From Rhodobacteraceae bacterium UBA1943 (GTDB lineage Bacteria; Pseudomonadota; Alphaproteobacteria; Rhodobacterales; Rhodobacteraceae), in NCBI GenBank assembly GCA_002336845.1, contig DDEX01000011.1:1-64000 (forward strand): DNA of 64,000 bases. Direction: 5' to 3'. The notes beneath the pieces are model-generated. The model worked only from the letters and a program-made list of their open reading frames with translations, was not told where the DNA came from and did not search any database. A program made the translations under genes and the position numbers. This document shows positions 25,437 through 32,903 of this stretch, one piece after another; position 1 is the first letter of the stretch; every line of letters begins with the position of its first letter.

Positions 25437-26375
25437 ATGGAGAACCCGGTTCGCAAGGAGACGTTCCTTGTTCCCGGTTATCAGCGGCGGACGCTCAAGG
25501 AGATGTTTCGGCATCTGATCTGGCGCGTGATCGCGCCGTTGCCGGATAAATCTTACCTGAAGCTAAAATACTGGGTCATCAAGGGCGAATGGCCCGATAT
25601 CGACCGCCCGAAAACCTTCTGCGAGAAGGTCCAGGCGCGCAAACTCTACGACCGCAAGCCGATCTACGCGACGCTGGTCGACAAGGCCGGCGTGAAGCCC
25701 TTCGTCGAGGAGAAGGTCGGCCCCGCCTACGTGACGCCGACCTACTGGGTGGGAACGGACCTTTCGACGGTGGATTGGGCCAAGGTTCCGCTGCCGGCCG
25801 TGGTGAAGCCGACCCATGCGAGCGCGCAGGGCCGCTTCCTCTACGGCGAGGAGGATATCCGCCGTCTGCTCGAGGACAATCCGGCGCCGGCGTGGCTTAC
25901 GCTCGATCACGCCCACTACAATCGCGAATGGGCCTACAGCGCGGTCAAGCCGCAGGTGCTGATCGAGGCGATGCTTGTCGTCGATGGCGGCGTGCCGTGG
26001 GATTATCGTTTCTTCACCTTCGACGGCGTGGTCTCGCATATCGAGGTGAACCTGCGTGTCGACGGCAAGGGTTATGCCTGCCACTACAGCCCCGACTGGG
26101 TGCGCCTGCCGTTCCACGACCCCGATTACCTCACGCCCTATCCGGGCGAGGTGCCGAAGCCCGCGCGCTTCGACGAGATGATGCGGATTGCCCGGACCAT
26201 TGGACAGGGCTTCGATTTCCTCAGGATCGACCTCTATGCCAGCGACGACTGGATCAAGCTCGGCGAACTGACGCTCTATCCGGGCGGCGGTTTCGAGCGG
26301 TTCGATCCGCCGCAATACGATCGCCTGCTCGGCGACAAATGGACCCTCGGCTTCGAGATTCCCGGCGCCGCCTGA
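25437..26375 (+). CDS. TupA-like ATP-grasp protein (polysaccharide/teichuronopeptide type)
   Basis: A 312-residue protein of the TupA-like ATP-grasp family. Clues are PDIDRPKTFCEKVQARKLYDR near residue 53, a VVKPTHASAQGRFLY loop near residue 122, YNREWAYSAVKPQVLIEAML, and the metal/ATP end FDFLRIDLYAS with GELTLYPGGGFERF. The founding member makes the peptide part of teichuronopeptide; in proteobacteria such proteins sit in surface polysaccharide loci and may attach amino acids to sugars. Divergent from the flippase with 88 bases between starts. ATG 25437 is assigned; 25398 is possible. Confidence 0.75.
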   Translation: MENPVRKETFLVPGYQRRTLKEMFRHLIWRVIAPLPDKSYLKLKYWVIKGEWPDIDRPKTFCEKVQARKLYDRKPIYATLVDKAGVKPFVEEKVGPAYVTPTYWVGTDLSTVDWAKVPLPAVVKPTHASAQGRFLYGEEDIRRLLEDNPAPAWLTLDHAHYNREWAYSAVKPQVLIEAMLVVDGGVPWDYRFFTFDGVVSHIEVNLRVDGKGYACHYSPDWVRLPFHDPDYLTPYPGEVPKPARFDEMMRIARTIGQGFDFLRIDLYASDDWIKLGELTLYPGGGFERFDPPQYDRLLGDKWTLGFEIPGAA

Positions 26376-26402
26376 CCTTCAGTGCATGACGAGCCTTCCG
26401 GC

Positions 26403-26430
26403 AAGGGCCGATCCGCAAGGATCGGCCCTT
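26403..26430 (+). terminator. Terminator hairpin after the TupA-like gene
   Basis: A perfect 12-base stem (26403-26414 with 26419-26430) with a GCAA tetraloop follows the stop at 26375 by 27 bases. A CGTTCGTTC tail is only partly T-rich. The sequence ends the tupA-like transcript ahead of the gntR promoter. Confidence 0.7.
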
Positions 26431-26474
26431 CGTTCGTTCATGGATGATCGATTTGCTTACCGATGATTAACCTC

Positions 26475-26530
26475 TTGACAGCGGAAGCGCGTCGCATAAT
26501 GCTAAGATGTCAGACCAATTTGAGAAGCTG
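26475..26530 (+). promoter_or_regulatory. Candidate promoter and GntR operator upstream of the gntR gene
   Basis: TTGACA (26475-26480) is a perfect -35; CATAAT (26495-26500) and TAAGAT (26503-26508) are possible -10 elements though neither is at 17 bases. Just downstream, TCAGACCA (from 26509) resembles FadR/GntR half-sites, and TCAG...CTGA brackets 26509-26530. Self-regulation by the GntR protein is inferred from position. Confidence 0.35.
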
Positions 26531-26554
26531 ACACCAAACAGGGGAATTGGCGTC

Positions 26555-27277
26555 ATGCCAGCAGAACCGAGTGACAGGCCGCATATCGCGCCGTTGCCGC
26601 CCATTGACCGTGCGCGGCAGGTGACGGAGGCTTTGGCCTCCTATATCGACCGGGCCAGCCTCAAGGCAGGCGACCGGATGCCGGCCGAGCGCGAACTGAT
26701 GTCGGCGCTGGCGGTGGGGCGCTCGACGATCCGCGAGGCGATCCGCCACTTCCAGGCACTCGGCGTCATCGAAAGCCGCAAGGGTAGCGGCACCTATCTG
26801 CTGAAGCCGATCACCACAGCGACCGTGCACATGCCGCTCTCCTTCGACGCGGCGCATCTGCGCGACATCCTGCTCCAGACGCTGGAGGTTCGCCGCGGTC
26901 TCGAATGCGAGGCCAACATGGTGGCGGCCAAGCGCCGCACGGCCGAAGACCTCGTCGTCATCGAGGAAAAGCTCAACGAGATGGAACGGGTGCATATCGC
27001 CAAGGGCACCTCCGGTCCTGAGGATCTGGCTTTCCATCTCGCCATCTACGACGCCACGCACAATCCGCTGTTCAAGCAGCTTCTCGAACAGATGCGCGGC
27101 GCTTTCGAACGTTTCTGGGAAGAGCCGTTCGACCGGCAGGATTTCGCCCGGCGCTCCTTCCCGTTCCACCGCACACTCTTCAACGCGATTGCCGCGCAGG
27201 ACCCTGAGACCGCGCGCATCGAGACTCTAAAAATCCTCGAAGTCGTCGAGGAAGACATCAAGGAAATGTCCAAATGA
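26555..27277 (+). CDS. GntR-family regulator, FadR subfamily
   Basis: A 240-residue regulator. The N-terminal winged helix has LKAGDRMPAERELMSALAVGRSTIREAIRHFQALGVIESRKGSGTYL pattern (split here only as description), and the C-terminal FCD domain supplies metal/acid-binding residues in FHLAIYDATHNPL and FHRTLFNAI. ATG 26555 is preferred because AGGGGA lies 9 bases upstream; ATG 26507 lies within the candidate operator. FadR-type ligands are often organic acids, sugars or amino acids. The gene overlaps the PLP-enzyme gene by 4 bases, so it probably controls the downstream transporter. Confidence 0.85.
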   Translation: MPAEPSDRPHIAPLPPIDRARQVTEALASYIDRASLKAGDRMPAERELMSALAVGRSTIREAIRHFQALGVIESRKGSGTYLLKPITTATVHMPLSFDAAHLRDILLQTLEVRRGLECEANMVAAKRRTAEDLVVIEEKLNEMERVHIAKGTSGPEDLAFHLAIYDATHNPLFKQLLEQMRGAFERFWEEPFDRQDFARRSFPFHRTLFNAIAAQDPETARIETLKILEVVEEDIKEMSK

Positions 27278-28446
27278 CCAACGGAGCCGATCCGTTCGAC
27301 CTTGCCTCGCTCATCGTCGCCCACGACGAGGCGAACGCCTTCGAGGCGGTGGTGCCGCCCATCGTGCAGACCTCGCTTTTCACCTTCGGCAGCTATGACG
27401 AGATGGTCTCGGCCTATCGCGGCGAGATCGTGCGCCCGATCTATACGCGCGGCCTCAACCCAACGGTGCGCGCCTTCGAGGAGATGCTGGCCAAGCTCGA
27501 GGGCGGCGAGGATGCGCTGGGCTTTGCCAGCGGCATGGCCGCGATTTCCTCCACCGTTCTCTCCTTCGTCGAGCCCGGCGACCGCATCGTCGCCGTGCGC
27601 CATTGCTACCCGGATGCCTTCCGCCTGTTCGGCACGCATCTGAAGCGCATGAAGATCGAGGTTACCTATGTCGATGGGCGCGACGAGGAGGCCATGGAGA
27701 AGGCCATGCCCGGCGCCAAGCTGCTCTATCTCGAAAGCCCGACGAGCTGGGTGATGGAGGCGCATGATGTGGGCGCACTCGCAGCCATCGCCAAGCGCCA
27801 TGGCGCCATCAGCGTCATCGATAACAGCTGGGCAAGCCCGATCTTCCAGAAGCCGCTGTCGCTCGGCGTCGATCTCGTGCTGCATTCGGCGTCCAAGTAT
27901 CTCGGCGGGCACAGCGACGTGGTCGCAGGCATCGTCACCGGCTCGAAGGAACTGGTCGGCCGTATCCGCTCGGAGGCCTATCCCTATCTCGGCGGCAAGC
28001 TCTCGCCCTTCGATGCCTGGCTCCTGATCCGCGGCCTTCGAACTCTGCCGATCCGCATGAAGGCGCATGAGGCGGCGGGGCTGGAGATCGCCAAGCGCCT
28101 GCAGGCGCTCGATATCGTCGAGAAGGTCTGCCACCCCGCGCTCGCCAACCGCCTGCCGCCGGGCCTAACCGGCACCTCCGGCCTGTTCTCCTTCATCTTC
28201 CGCGAGGGCGTCGATGTTCGTGCCTTCGCCGACCACCTCAAGCTCTTCAAGCTCGGCGTCTCCTGGGGCGGCCATGAGAGCCTGATCGTGCCGGGCGAGG
28301 TGGTGCTGGAGCAGAAGGCCCAACCCAATTCCGCGCATACATTCGGCATCGATGCGCGGTCCGTGCGTCTTCATATCGGCCTCGAGGGAACCGAGGCGCT
28401 GTGGAGTGATCTGGAAGCGGCGATAGCAGCCGCGACCGAAACCTGA
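27274..28446 (+). CDS. PLP-dependent trans-sulfuration-family enzyme (cystathionine beta-lyase-like)
   Basis: A 390-residue Cys/Met-metabolism PLP enzyme. YTRGLNPTVRAFEEMLAKLEGGEDALGFASG matches the cofactor-binding start, VIDNSW holds the PLP aspartate, and SASKYLGGHSDVVAG contains the Schiff-base lysine near residue 210. Members cleave or form C-S bonds in cystathionine, cysteine or methionine-related substrates. It is unusual for this family to sit between a GntR regulator and a sugar-type ABC importer; the imported compound may contain sulfur or an amino group. The exact reaction cannot be told from sequence. Confidence 0.82.
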   Translation: MTNGADPFDLASLIVAHDEANAFEAVVPPIVQTSLFTFGSYDEMVSAYRGEIVRPIYTRGLNPTVRAFEEMLAKLEGGEDALGFASGMAAISSTVLSFVEPGDRIVAVRHCYPDAFRLFGTHLKRMKIEVTYVDGRDEEAMEKAMPGAKLLYLESPTSWVMEAHDVGALAAIAKRHGAISVIDNSWASPIFQKPLSLGVDLVLHSASKYLGGHSDVVAGIVTGSKELVGRIRSEAYPYLGGKLSPFDAWLLIRGLRTLPIRMKAHEAAGLEIAKRLQALDIVEKVCHPALANRLPPGLTGTSGLFSFIFREGVDVRAFADHLKLFKLGVSWGGHESLIVPGEVVLEQKAQPNSAHTFGIDARSVRLHIGLEGTEALWSDLEAAIAAATET

Positions 28447-28484
28447 CGTCAAAAATCCAAGCAACCAGAAAAGAGGGAACGACC

Positions 28485-29744
28485 ATGAAACGACTTTTGA
28501 CCGCTGCCCTGCTCACCTCGCTGATGGCGACGAGCGCGCTGGCCGATACGACGCTGAAGCTTGTCGAGGTGATCACCAGCCCCGAGCGCACCGAGACGCT
28601 GAAATCCATCGTCGGCAAGTTCGAGGCCGCGAACCCCGGCACCAAGGTCGAGATCATCTCGCTGCCCTGGGGCGAGGCGTTCCAGAAGTTCGCCACCATG
28701 GTCTCGGCCGGCGAAATTCCTGACGTCATGGAAATGCCCGACACCTGGCTGTCGCTCTATGCCAACAACGGCATGCTCGAAAGCCTGGAGCCTTACATCG
28801 CCAAGTGGGAACACACGCCCGGCCTGACCGAGCGCGCGCTGGAACTCGGCCGCGACGTCAAGGACACGGCCTACATGCTGCCCTACGGCTTCTACCTGCG
28901 CGCCATGTTCTACAACAAGAAGCTGCTCGCCGAAGCCGGCGTCGCCGAGCCGCCGAAGACCATGGATGAGTTCCTCGCGGCGTCGCAGGCCGTCGCCAAG
29001 CTGCCGGGCAAGTCGGGTTACTGCCTTCGCGGCGGTCCGGGCGGCCTCAACGGCTGGGTTATGTTCGGCGCGACCATGGCCGGCTCCAACAAGTTCTTCA
29101 ACGAGGACGGTACCTCGACGATGAACGAGGAAGGCTGGGTCAAGGGCCTGACCTGGGTCATCGACCTCTACAAGAACGGCCTTGCGCCGAAGGACAGCGT
29201 CAACTGGGGCTTCAACGAGATCGTCGCCGGCTTCTACGGCGGCACCTGCGCCTTCCTCGACCAGGATCCGGATGCGCTCATCGCCATCGCCGAGCGCATG
29301 AAGCCGGAAGATTTCGGCGTCACCAAGATGCCGAAGGGCCCGAGCGGCAAGGCCTTCACCACGATCGGCTTCGCCGGCTGGTCGATGCTGTCGGCAGGCC
29401 AGAACAAGGACCTCTCCTGGAAGCTCATCGAGACGCTGGAAGGCCCCGAGGGCAACATCGAGTGGAACAAGCGCACGGGCGCGCTGCCGGTGCACAAGTC
29501 GGCCGAGAAGGATCCCTTCTACGCCAGCGAACAGTTCAAGGGCTGGTTCGATGAGCTTGCCGACAAGGATATCGTGCTGACCGTCATGCCGACCTACCTC
29601 GAGGAATTCGCCTTCTTCAAGGATTCGCTGGCGATCAAGACGACCCAGGAAGCCCTGCTCGGCGACATCACGCCGGAAGAGCTGGCCAACCAGTGGGCCG
29701 ACTACCTGACCAAGGCACAGCAGAAGTTCCTCGCCAAGAAATAG
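28485..29744 (+). CDS. ABC importer, solute-binding protein (family 1, CUT1 type)
   Basis: A 419-residue periplasmic protein with a signal peptide ending near residue 21 (TSALADT). VIEVITSPERTETLKSIVGKFEA-like N-terminal lobe, PDVMEMPDTWLSLYANNGML and YNKKLLAEAGVAEPPKTMDEF are classic for the MalE/family 1 sugar-binding proteins. It delivers substrate to the permeases at 29832 and 30760. A 12-base hairpin right after the stop may raise its expression. The sugar is unknown; an oligosaccharide, glycoside or amino sugar would fit. Confidence 0.85.
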   Translation: MKRLLTAALLTSLMATSALADTTLKLVEVITSPERTETLKSIVGKFEAANPGTKVEIISLPWGEAFQKFATMVSAGEIPDVMEMPDTWLSLYANNGMLESLEPYIAKWEHTPGLTERALELGRDVKDTAYMLPYGFYLRAMFYNKKLLAEAGVAEPPKTMDEFLAASQAVAKLPGKSGYCLRGGPGGLNGWVMFGATMAGSNKFFNEDGTSTMNEEGWVKGLTWVIDLYKNGLAPKDSVNWGFNEIVAGFYGGTCAFLDQDPDALIAIAERMKPEDFGVTKMPKGPSGKAFTTIGFAGWSMLSAGQNKDLSWKLIETLEGPEGNIEWNKRTGALPVHKSAEKDPFYASEQFKGWFDELADKDIVLTVMPTYLEEFAFFKDSLAIKTTQEALLGDITPEELANQWADYLTKAQQKFLAKK

Positions 29745-29755
29745 GCCCGAGGAAC

Positions 29756-29787
29756 CGCCGGGCGGAGACCCAAGGCTCCGCCCGGCG
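29756..29787 (+). terminator. Hairpin between binding-protein and permease genes
   Basis: A perfect 12-base GC-rich stem (29756-29767 with 29776-29787) with an 8-base loop lies 11 bases after the binding-protein stop. There is no long T tract, so it may work as an mRNA-stabilising structure or weak terminator, a known arrangement after malE-like genes. Confidence 0.6.
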
Positions 29788-29831
29788 CGATCACCCTTTT
29801 GAAACGCCCCGCACCTAACGGAAGCGAGACG

Positions 29832-30755
29832 ATGACCCTTGCTGCCCATTCGCATGCCGCAAAACCGCTCAGGAAGCGGATCGCCGATGCGTCGGAACCC
29901 TATCTCTACAGTGCGCCGGCGCTGATCCTGATCATCGGCGTGATGCTGGTGCCTCTGGTGCTCGGCATCTCCTATGCCTTCCGCGATATCCAGCTCCTCA
30001 ATCCGTTCTCCGGCGGCTTCATCGGGCTCGATCATTTCCGCGCGCTCGGGCAGGACCAGGCCTTCTTCCGGGCGCTGCGCAACACGCTGTGGTGGACGGG
30101 GGCCTCGGTCTTCCTGCAATTCATCTTCGGCCTCATCCTCGCGCTTTTGCTCGACAAGCCCTTCGCCGGCCGCGGTCTCGTACAGGCGCTGGTCTTCCTG
30201 CCCTGGGCGGTGCCGAGCTTCCTTGCCGGCCTCAACTGGGCATGGCTGTTCAATCCCGTCATCGGCCCGCTGCCGCATTGGCTTCACGCGCTCGGCCTGC
30301 TCGATGCGCCGAACAATATTCTCTCCGACCCGCAGCTCGCCATGTGGGGGCCGATCGCCGCCAATGTCTGGTGGGGCATTCCCTTCTTCGCGATCACGCT
30401 GCTGGCAGCGCTTCAGGCGATCCCGCGGGACCTTTATGAGGCCGCCAGCATCGACGGGGCCGGGCCGGTGCAGCGCTTCCTGTCGATCACGCTGCCGTTC
30501 CTGGCGCCGACCATCGCCATCACCATCCTGCTGCGCACCGTCTGGATCTCGAACTTCGCCGACCTCATCGTCGTCATGACGAATGGCGGACCGGCGGATC
30601 GCACCCAGATCGTCGCCAGCTACATCTTCACGCAGGCCTTCAAGCGGCTCGATTTCGGCTATGCCTCAGCCATTGCCCTCGTGCTGCTCGTGCTCCTGCT
30701 CGTCTATTCGCTGCTGATCGTGCTGCTGCGGCAGACGATGCTCAACAAGGGGTGA
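29832..30755 (+). CDS. ABC importer permease, MalF-like
   Basis: A 307-residue permease with six helices. The first is near residues 26-48 (YSAPALILIIGVMLVPLVLGI). The EAA coupling loop is LYEAASIDGAGPVQRFLSITLPFL near residue 200. The chosen ATG follows GGAAGCGAG; the TTG at 29799 is less likely. Together with the second permease it forms the sugar channel. Spacing to the next gene is 4 bases. Confidence 0.85.
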   Translation: MTLAAHSHAAKPLRKRIADASEPYLYSAPALILIIGVMLVPLVLGISYAFRDIQLLNPFSGGFIGLDHFRALGQDQAFFRALRNTLWWTGASVFLQFIFGLILALLLDKPFAGRGLVQALVFLPWAVPSFLAGLNWAWLFNPVIGPLPHWLHALGLLDAPNNILSDPQLAMWGPIAANVWWGIPFFAITLLAALQAIPRDLYEAASIDGAGPVQRFLSITLPFLAPTIAITILLRTVWISNFADLIVVMTNGGPADRTQIVASYIFTQAFKRLDFGYASAIALVLLVLLLVYSLLIVLLRQTMLNKG

Positions 30756-30759
30756 TGCC

Positions 30760-31590
30760 ATGAAGAGCAAACCCGTCCTCACCATCCTGCATCGCCTGGC
30801 GATCCTCGCCTATGTCGTCTTCGCGCTGTTCCCGCTGTTCTGGCTCCTGAAGGTCTCGGTGACGCCGAACGACCTGCTCTACAGCGAGGGCGTGCGCATG
30901 TGGCCGTCGCGCACCAGCTTCGACCACTATGCCTTCGTCATCGCGCACAGCGCCTTCCCGACCTTCTTCAAGAACAGCCTCATCGTCGCCGGCTCCACGG
31001 CCGTGACGGTGACGATCCTCGCCTCGCTTGCCGGCTACGCGCTGTCGCGCTTCAATTTCAAGGCGAAGTACTGGATCGTTGCGCTGATGCTGATCACGCA
31101 GATGTTCCCATTGGTCATGCTGGTGGCGCCGATCTTCAAGATGCTTTCGCCGCTCGGCCTGACGAACAGCCTTACCGGCCTCGTCATCGTCTATACGGCC
31201 TTCAACGTGCCTTTCGCCACCTTCCTCATGCAGTCCTTCTTCGACGGCATTCCGAAGGATCTGGAGGAGGCGGCGATGATCGACGGGGCAACGCAATTTG
31301 TCGCTTTCCGCCAGATCATCCTGCCGCTGACGCTGCCCGGCATCGCCGCGACGCTCGGCTTCGTCTTCACCGCCGCATGGAGCGAACTGCTCTTCGCGCT
31401 GATGCTGATCTCGGGCAATGATTCCTCGACCTTCCCGGTCGGGCTCCTCACCTTCGTTTCGAAATTCTCGGTCGATTTCGGGCAGATGATGGCGGCGGGC
31501 GTGCTCGCGCTCATCCCGGCCTGCCTCTTCTTCCTCCTCATCCAGCGTTATCTCGTGCAGGGCCTGACGGCCGGCGCGGTCAAGGGCTGA
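30760..31590 (+). CDS. ABC importer permease, MalG-like
   Basis: A 276-residue permease. After helix 1 (HRLAILAYVVFALFPLFWLLKVS) it has the MalG pattern TFFKNSLIVAGSTAVTVTILASLAGYAL and the EAA loop DLEEAAMIDGATQFVAFRQIILPL near residue 170. It pairs with the MalF-like permease 4 bases upstream and the ATPase 11 bases downstream. This is the last gene that is clearly of the left-hand genome. Confidence 0.85.
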   Translation: MKSKPVLTILHRLAILAYVVFALFPLFWLLKVSVTPNDLLYSEGVRMWPSRTSFDHYAFVIAHSAFPTFFKNSLIVAGSTAVTVTILASLAGYALSRFNFKAKYWIVALMLITQMFPLVMLVAPIFKMLSPLGLTNSLTGLVIVYTAFNVPFATFLMQSFFDGIPKDLEEAAMIDGATQFVAFRQIILPLTLPGIAATLGFVFTAAWSELLFALMLISGNDSSTFPVGLLTFVSKFSVDFGQMMAAGVLALIPACLFFLLIQRYLVQGLTAGAVKG

Positions 31591-31601
31591 AAGGTCTTCC
31601 C

Positions 31602-32687
31602 ATGGCTTCCATCGATATCCAGAGCATCCGCAAGAGTTTCGGCGCCTTCCCCGTCCTGCACGGGGTCGACCTCACCATTCAGGACGGCGAGTTCATCGTG
31701 CTCGTCGGTCCCTCCGGCTGCGGCAAGTCCACCCTGCTGCGCATGATCGCGGGGCTGGAGCGGATTTCGGGCGGCGACCTGCTGATCGGCGGGCAGCGCA
31801 TGAATGACGTGCCCCCCGCCCAGCGCGGCATTGCCATGGTGTTCCAAAGCTATGCGCTTTATCCCCATATGACCGTGCGGCAGAACATGGAATTTGCCCT
31901 GCAAATCGCCAGGATGCCCAAAGCCGAAATCGACAAAGCAGTGGAGAATGCCGCGCGCATCCTGCAACTGACGCCCTATCTCGACCGCCTGCCAAAGGCG
32001 CTGTCGGGCGGCCAGCGTCAGCGCGTCGCCATCGGCCGTGCCATCGTGCGCGACCCCAAGGTCTTCCTGTTCGACGAACCGCTATCAAACCTCGACGCCG
32101 CGCTGCGCGTCGCGACCCGGATCGAGATTGCCCAGTTGAAAGAGGCGATGCCCGACCGCACCATGATCTATGTGACCCATGATCAGGTTGAGGCGATGAC
32201 ACTGGCCTCCCGCATCGTGGTGCTGGCCCGCAAGGGCATTGCCCAAGTCGGCACGCCGCTGGAGTTGTATGAGCGCCCGGTCGATGAATTCGTGGCGCAG
32301 TTCATCGGCTCGCCCGCGATGAACCTGCTGGCCGGAGAGATCATTGCCACAGGGGCCGAAACCGTGGTGCGGCTGGACGGCGGCGGCACCGCCCGCTCTG
32401 CTGTGCCAACCCAGACCTCGGACATGGGGCGCAAGGTCAACATCGGTGTCCGGCCAGAAGACCTGCTGGCCGTCTCGGGCGATGGTCTCTTTTCCGGAGA
32501 GGTCCAGATTGTCGAGGCGCTGGGAGAGGTGACGCAGCTTTACGTCGCCCGCCCCGGTGGCGGCGCCCATATCATCGCCAAGCTGCCGGGCATCCACCCC
32601 GACCTGCGGCACAAGACCGTCACCTTCGGCGCAGATCCGGCCAAGGTGCATCTGTTCGCCGACGGGCGGTCGCTGCTCTACCGGTAG
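31602..32687 (+). CDS. ABC importer ATPase (UgpC/MsmK type), probably a chimera of two lineages
   Basis: A 361-residue ATPase with complete motifs: Walker A GPSGCGKST (residues 36-44), MVFQSYALYPHMTV, signature LSGGQRQRVAIGRAIV (from about residue 130), Walker B VFLFDEPLSNLD and the H-loop VTHDQ; the C-terminal regulatory TOBE domain fills residues 240-361. It is in frame throughout. The 5' end looks like the upstream operon, while from about base 31,800 codon choice (CTG/CTT leucines, CCC prolines) looks like the downstream genes. The gene's start thus belongs to the left genome and most of it to the right one. Confidence 0.8.
   Translation: MASIDIQSIRKSFGAFPVLHGVDLTIQDGEFIVLVGPSGCGKSTLLRMIAGLERISGGDLLIGGQRMNDVPPAQRGIAMVFQSYALYPHMTVRQNMEFALQIARMPKAEIDKAVENAARILQLTPYLDRLPKALSGGQRQRVAIGRAIVRDPKVFLFDEPLSNLDAALRVATRIEIAQLKEAMPDRTMIYVTHDQVEAMTLASRIVVLARKGIAQVGTPLELYERPVDEFVAQFIGSPAMNLLAGEIIATGAETVVRLDGGGTARSAVPTQTSDMGRKVNIGVRPEDLLAVSGDGLFSGEVQIVEALGEVTQLYVARPGGGAHIIAKLPGIHPDLRHKTVTFGADPAKVHLFADGRSLLYR
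31700..31860. other. Probable junction between two genomes
   Basis: The most conserved DNA of the ATPase gene, around Walker A (bases 31,707-31,760), lies where the flanking genes change from Rhizobiaceae-like to Rhodobacteraceae-like. No insertion sequence, integrase, tRNA or repeat marks a mobile element boundary. The border is placed by reading style of codons and gene content and is accurate only to about 100 bases. See the findings for tests. Confidence 0.55.
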
Positions 32688-32874
32688 GGCCTCAAAACAA
32701 CAAATGTGGCGCGCTGGCAGCATCTGCGCGCAGCTTTGATTCGAGGTGGCGCTGTTGCGCGCCCGCTGCTTTGCGTTTAGCCCATTCATGAATATGGGAA
32801 ATCTGGCGGGCCAGCCCAAGCCGTTGACTTTCGCACCCGTCCCGCGCTTTCTGGTTTCAGCATAATCAGAATTA

Positions 32875-32890
32875 TATCACATATGTGATA
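32875..32890. promoter_or_regulatory. Perfect 16-base palindrome upstream of the SorC-type regulator
   Basis: TATCACATATGTGATA is a perfect palindrome that ends 13 bases before the regulator ATG (32904). It is A/T-rich in a GC-rich setting, the usual look of an operator. SorC/DeoR-type regulators bind palindromes near their own promoters, so autoregulation and control of the regulator-deoC-ALDH operon is the likely role. It overlaps the expected promoter or leader. Confidence 0.6.
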
Positions 32891-32903
32891 ATTGGACCGG
32901 AAG

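Noticed and set aside
26507..26554. Longer start of the GntR gene at ATG 26507
   Set aside because: It has no ribosome site and lies within the probable promoter/operator; ATG 26555 has AGGGGA at good spacing.
28449..30287. Minus-strand frame of 612 codons opposite the binding protein and permease
   Set aside because: Shadow of two well-supported importer genes; composition is Arg/Glu/Gly-rich without motifs.
31700..31860. Mobile element or genomic island border at the junction
   Set aside because: No inverted repeats, target duplication, transposase, integrase or tRNA gene was seen near the border.
32892..32903. TTG start for the SorC-type regulator
   Set aside because: It lies next to the palindrome and has no Shine-Dalgarno; ATG 32904 is the simpler start, though its site is also weak.
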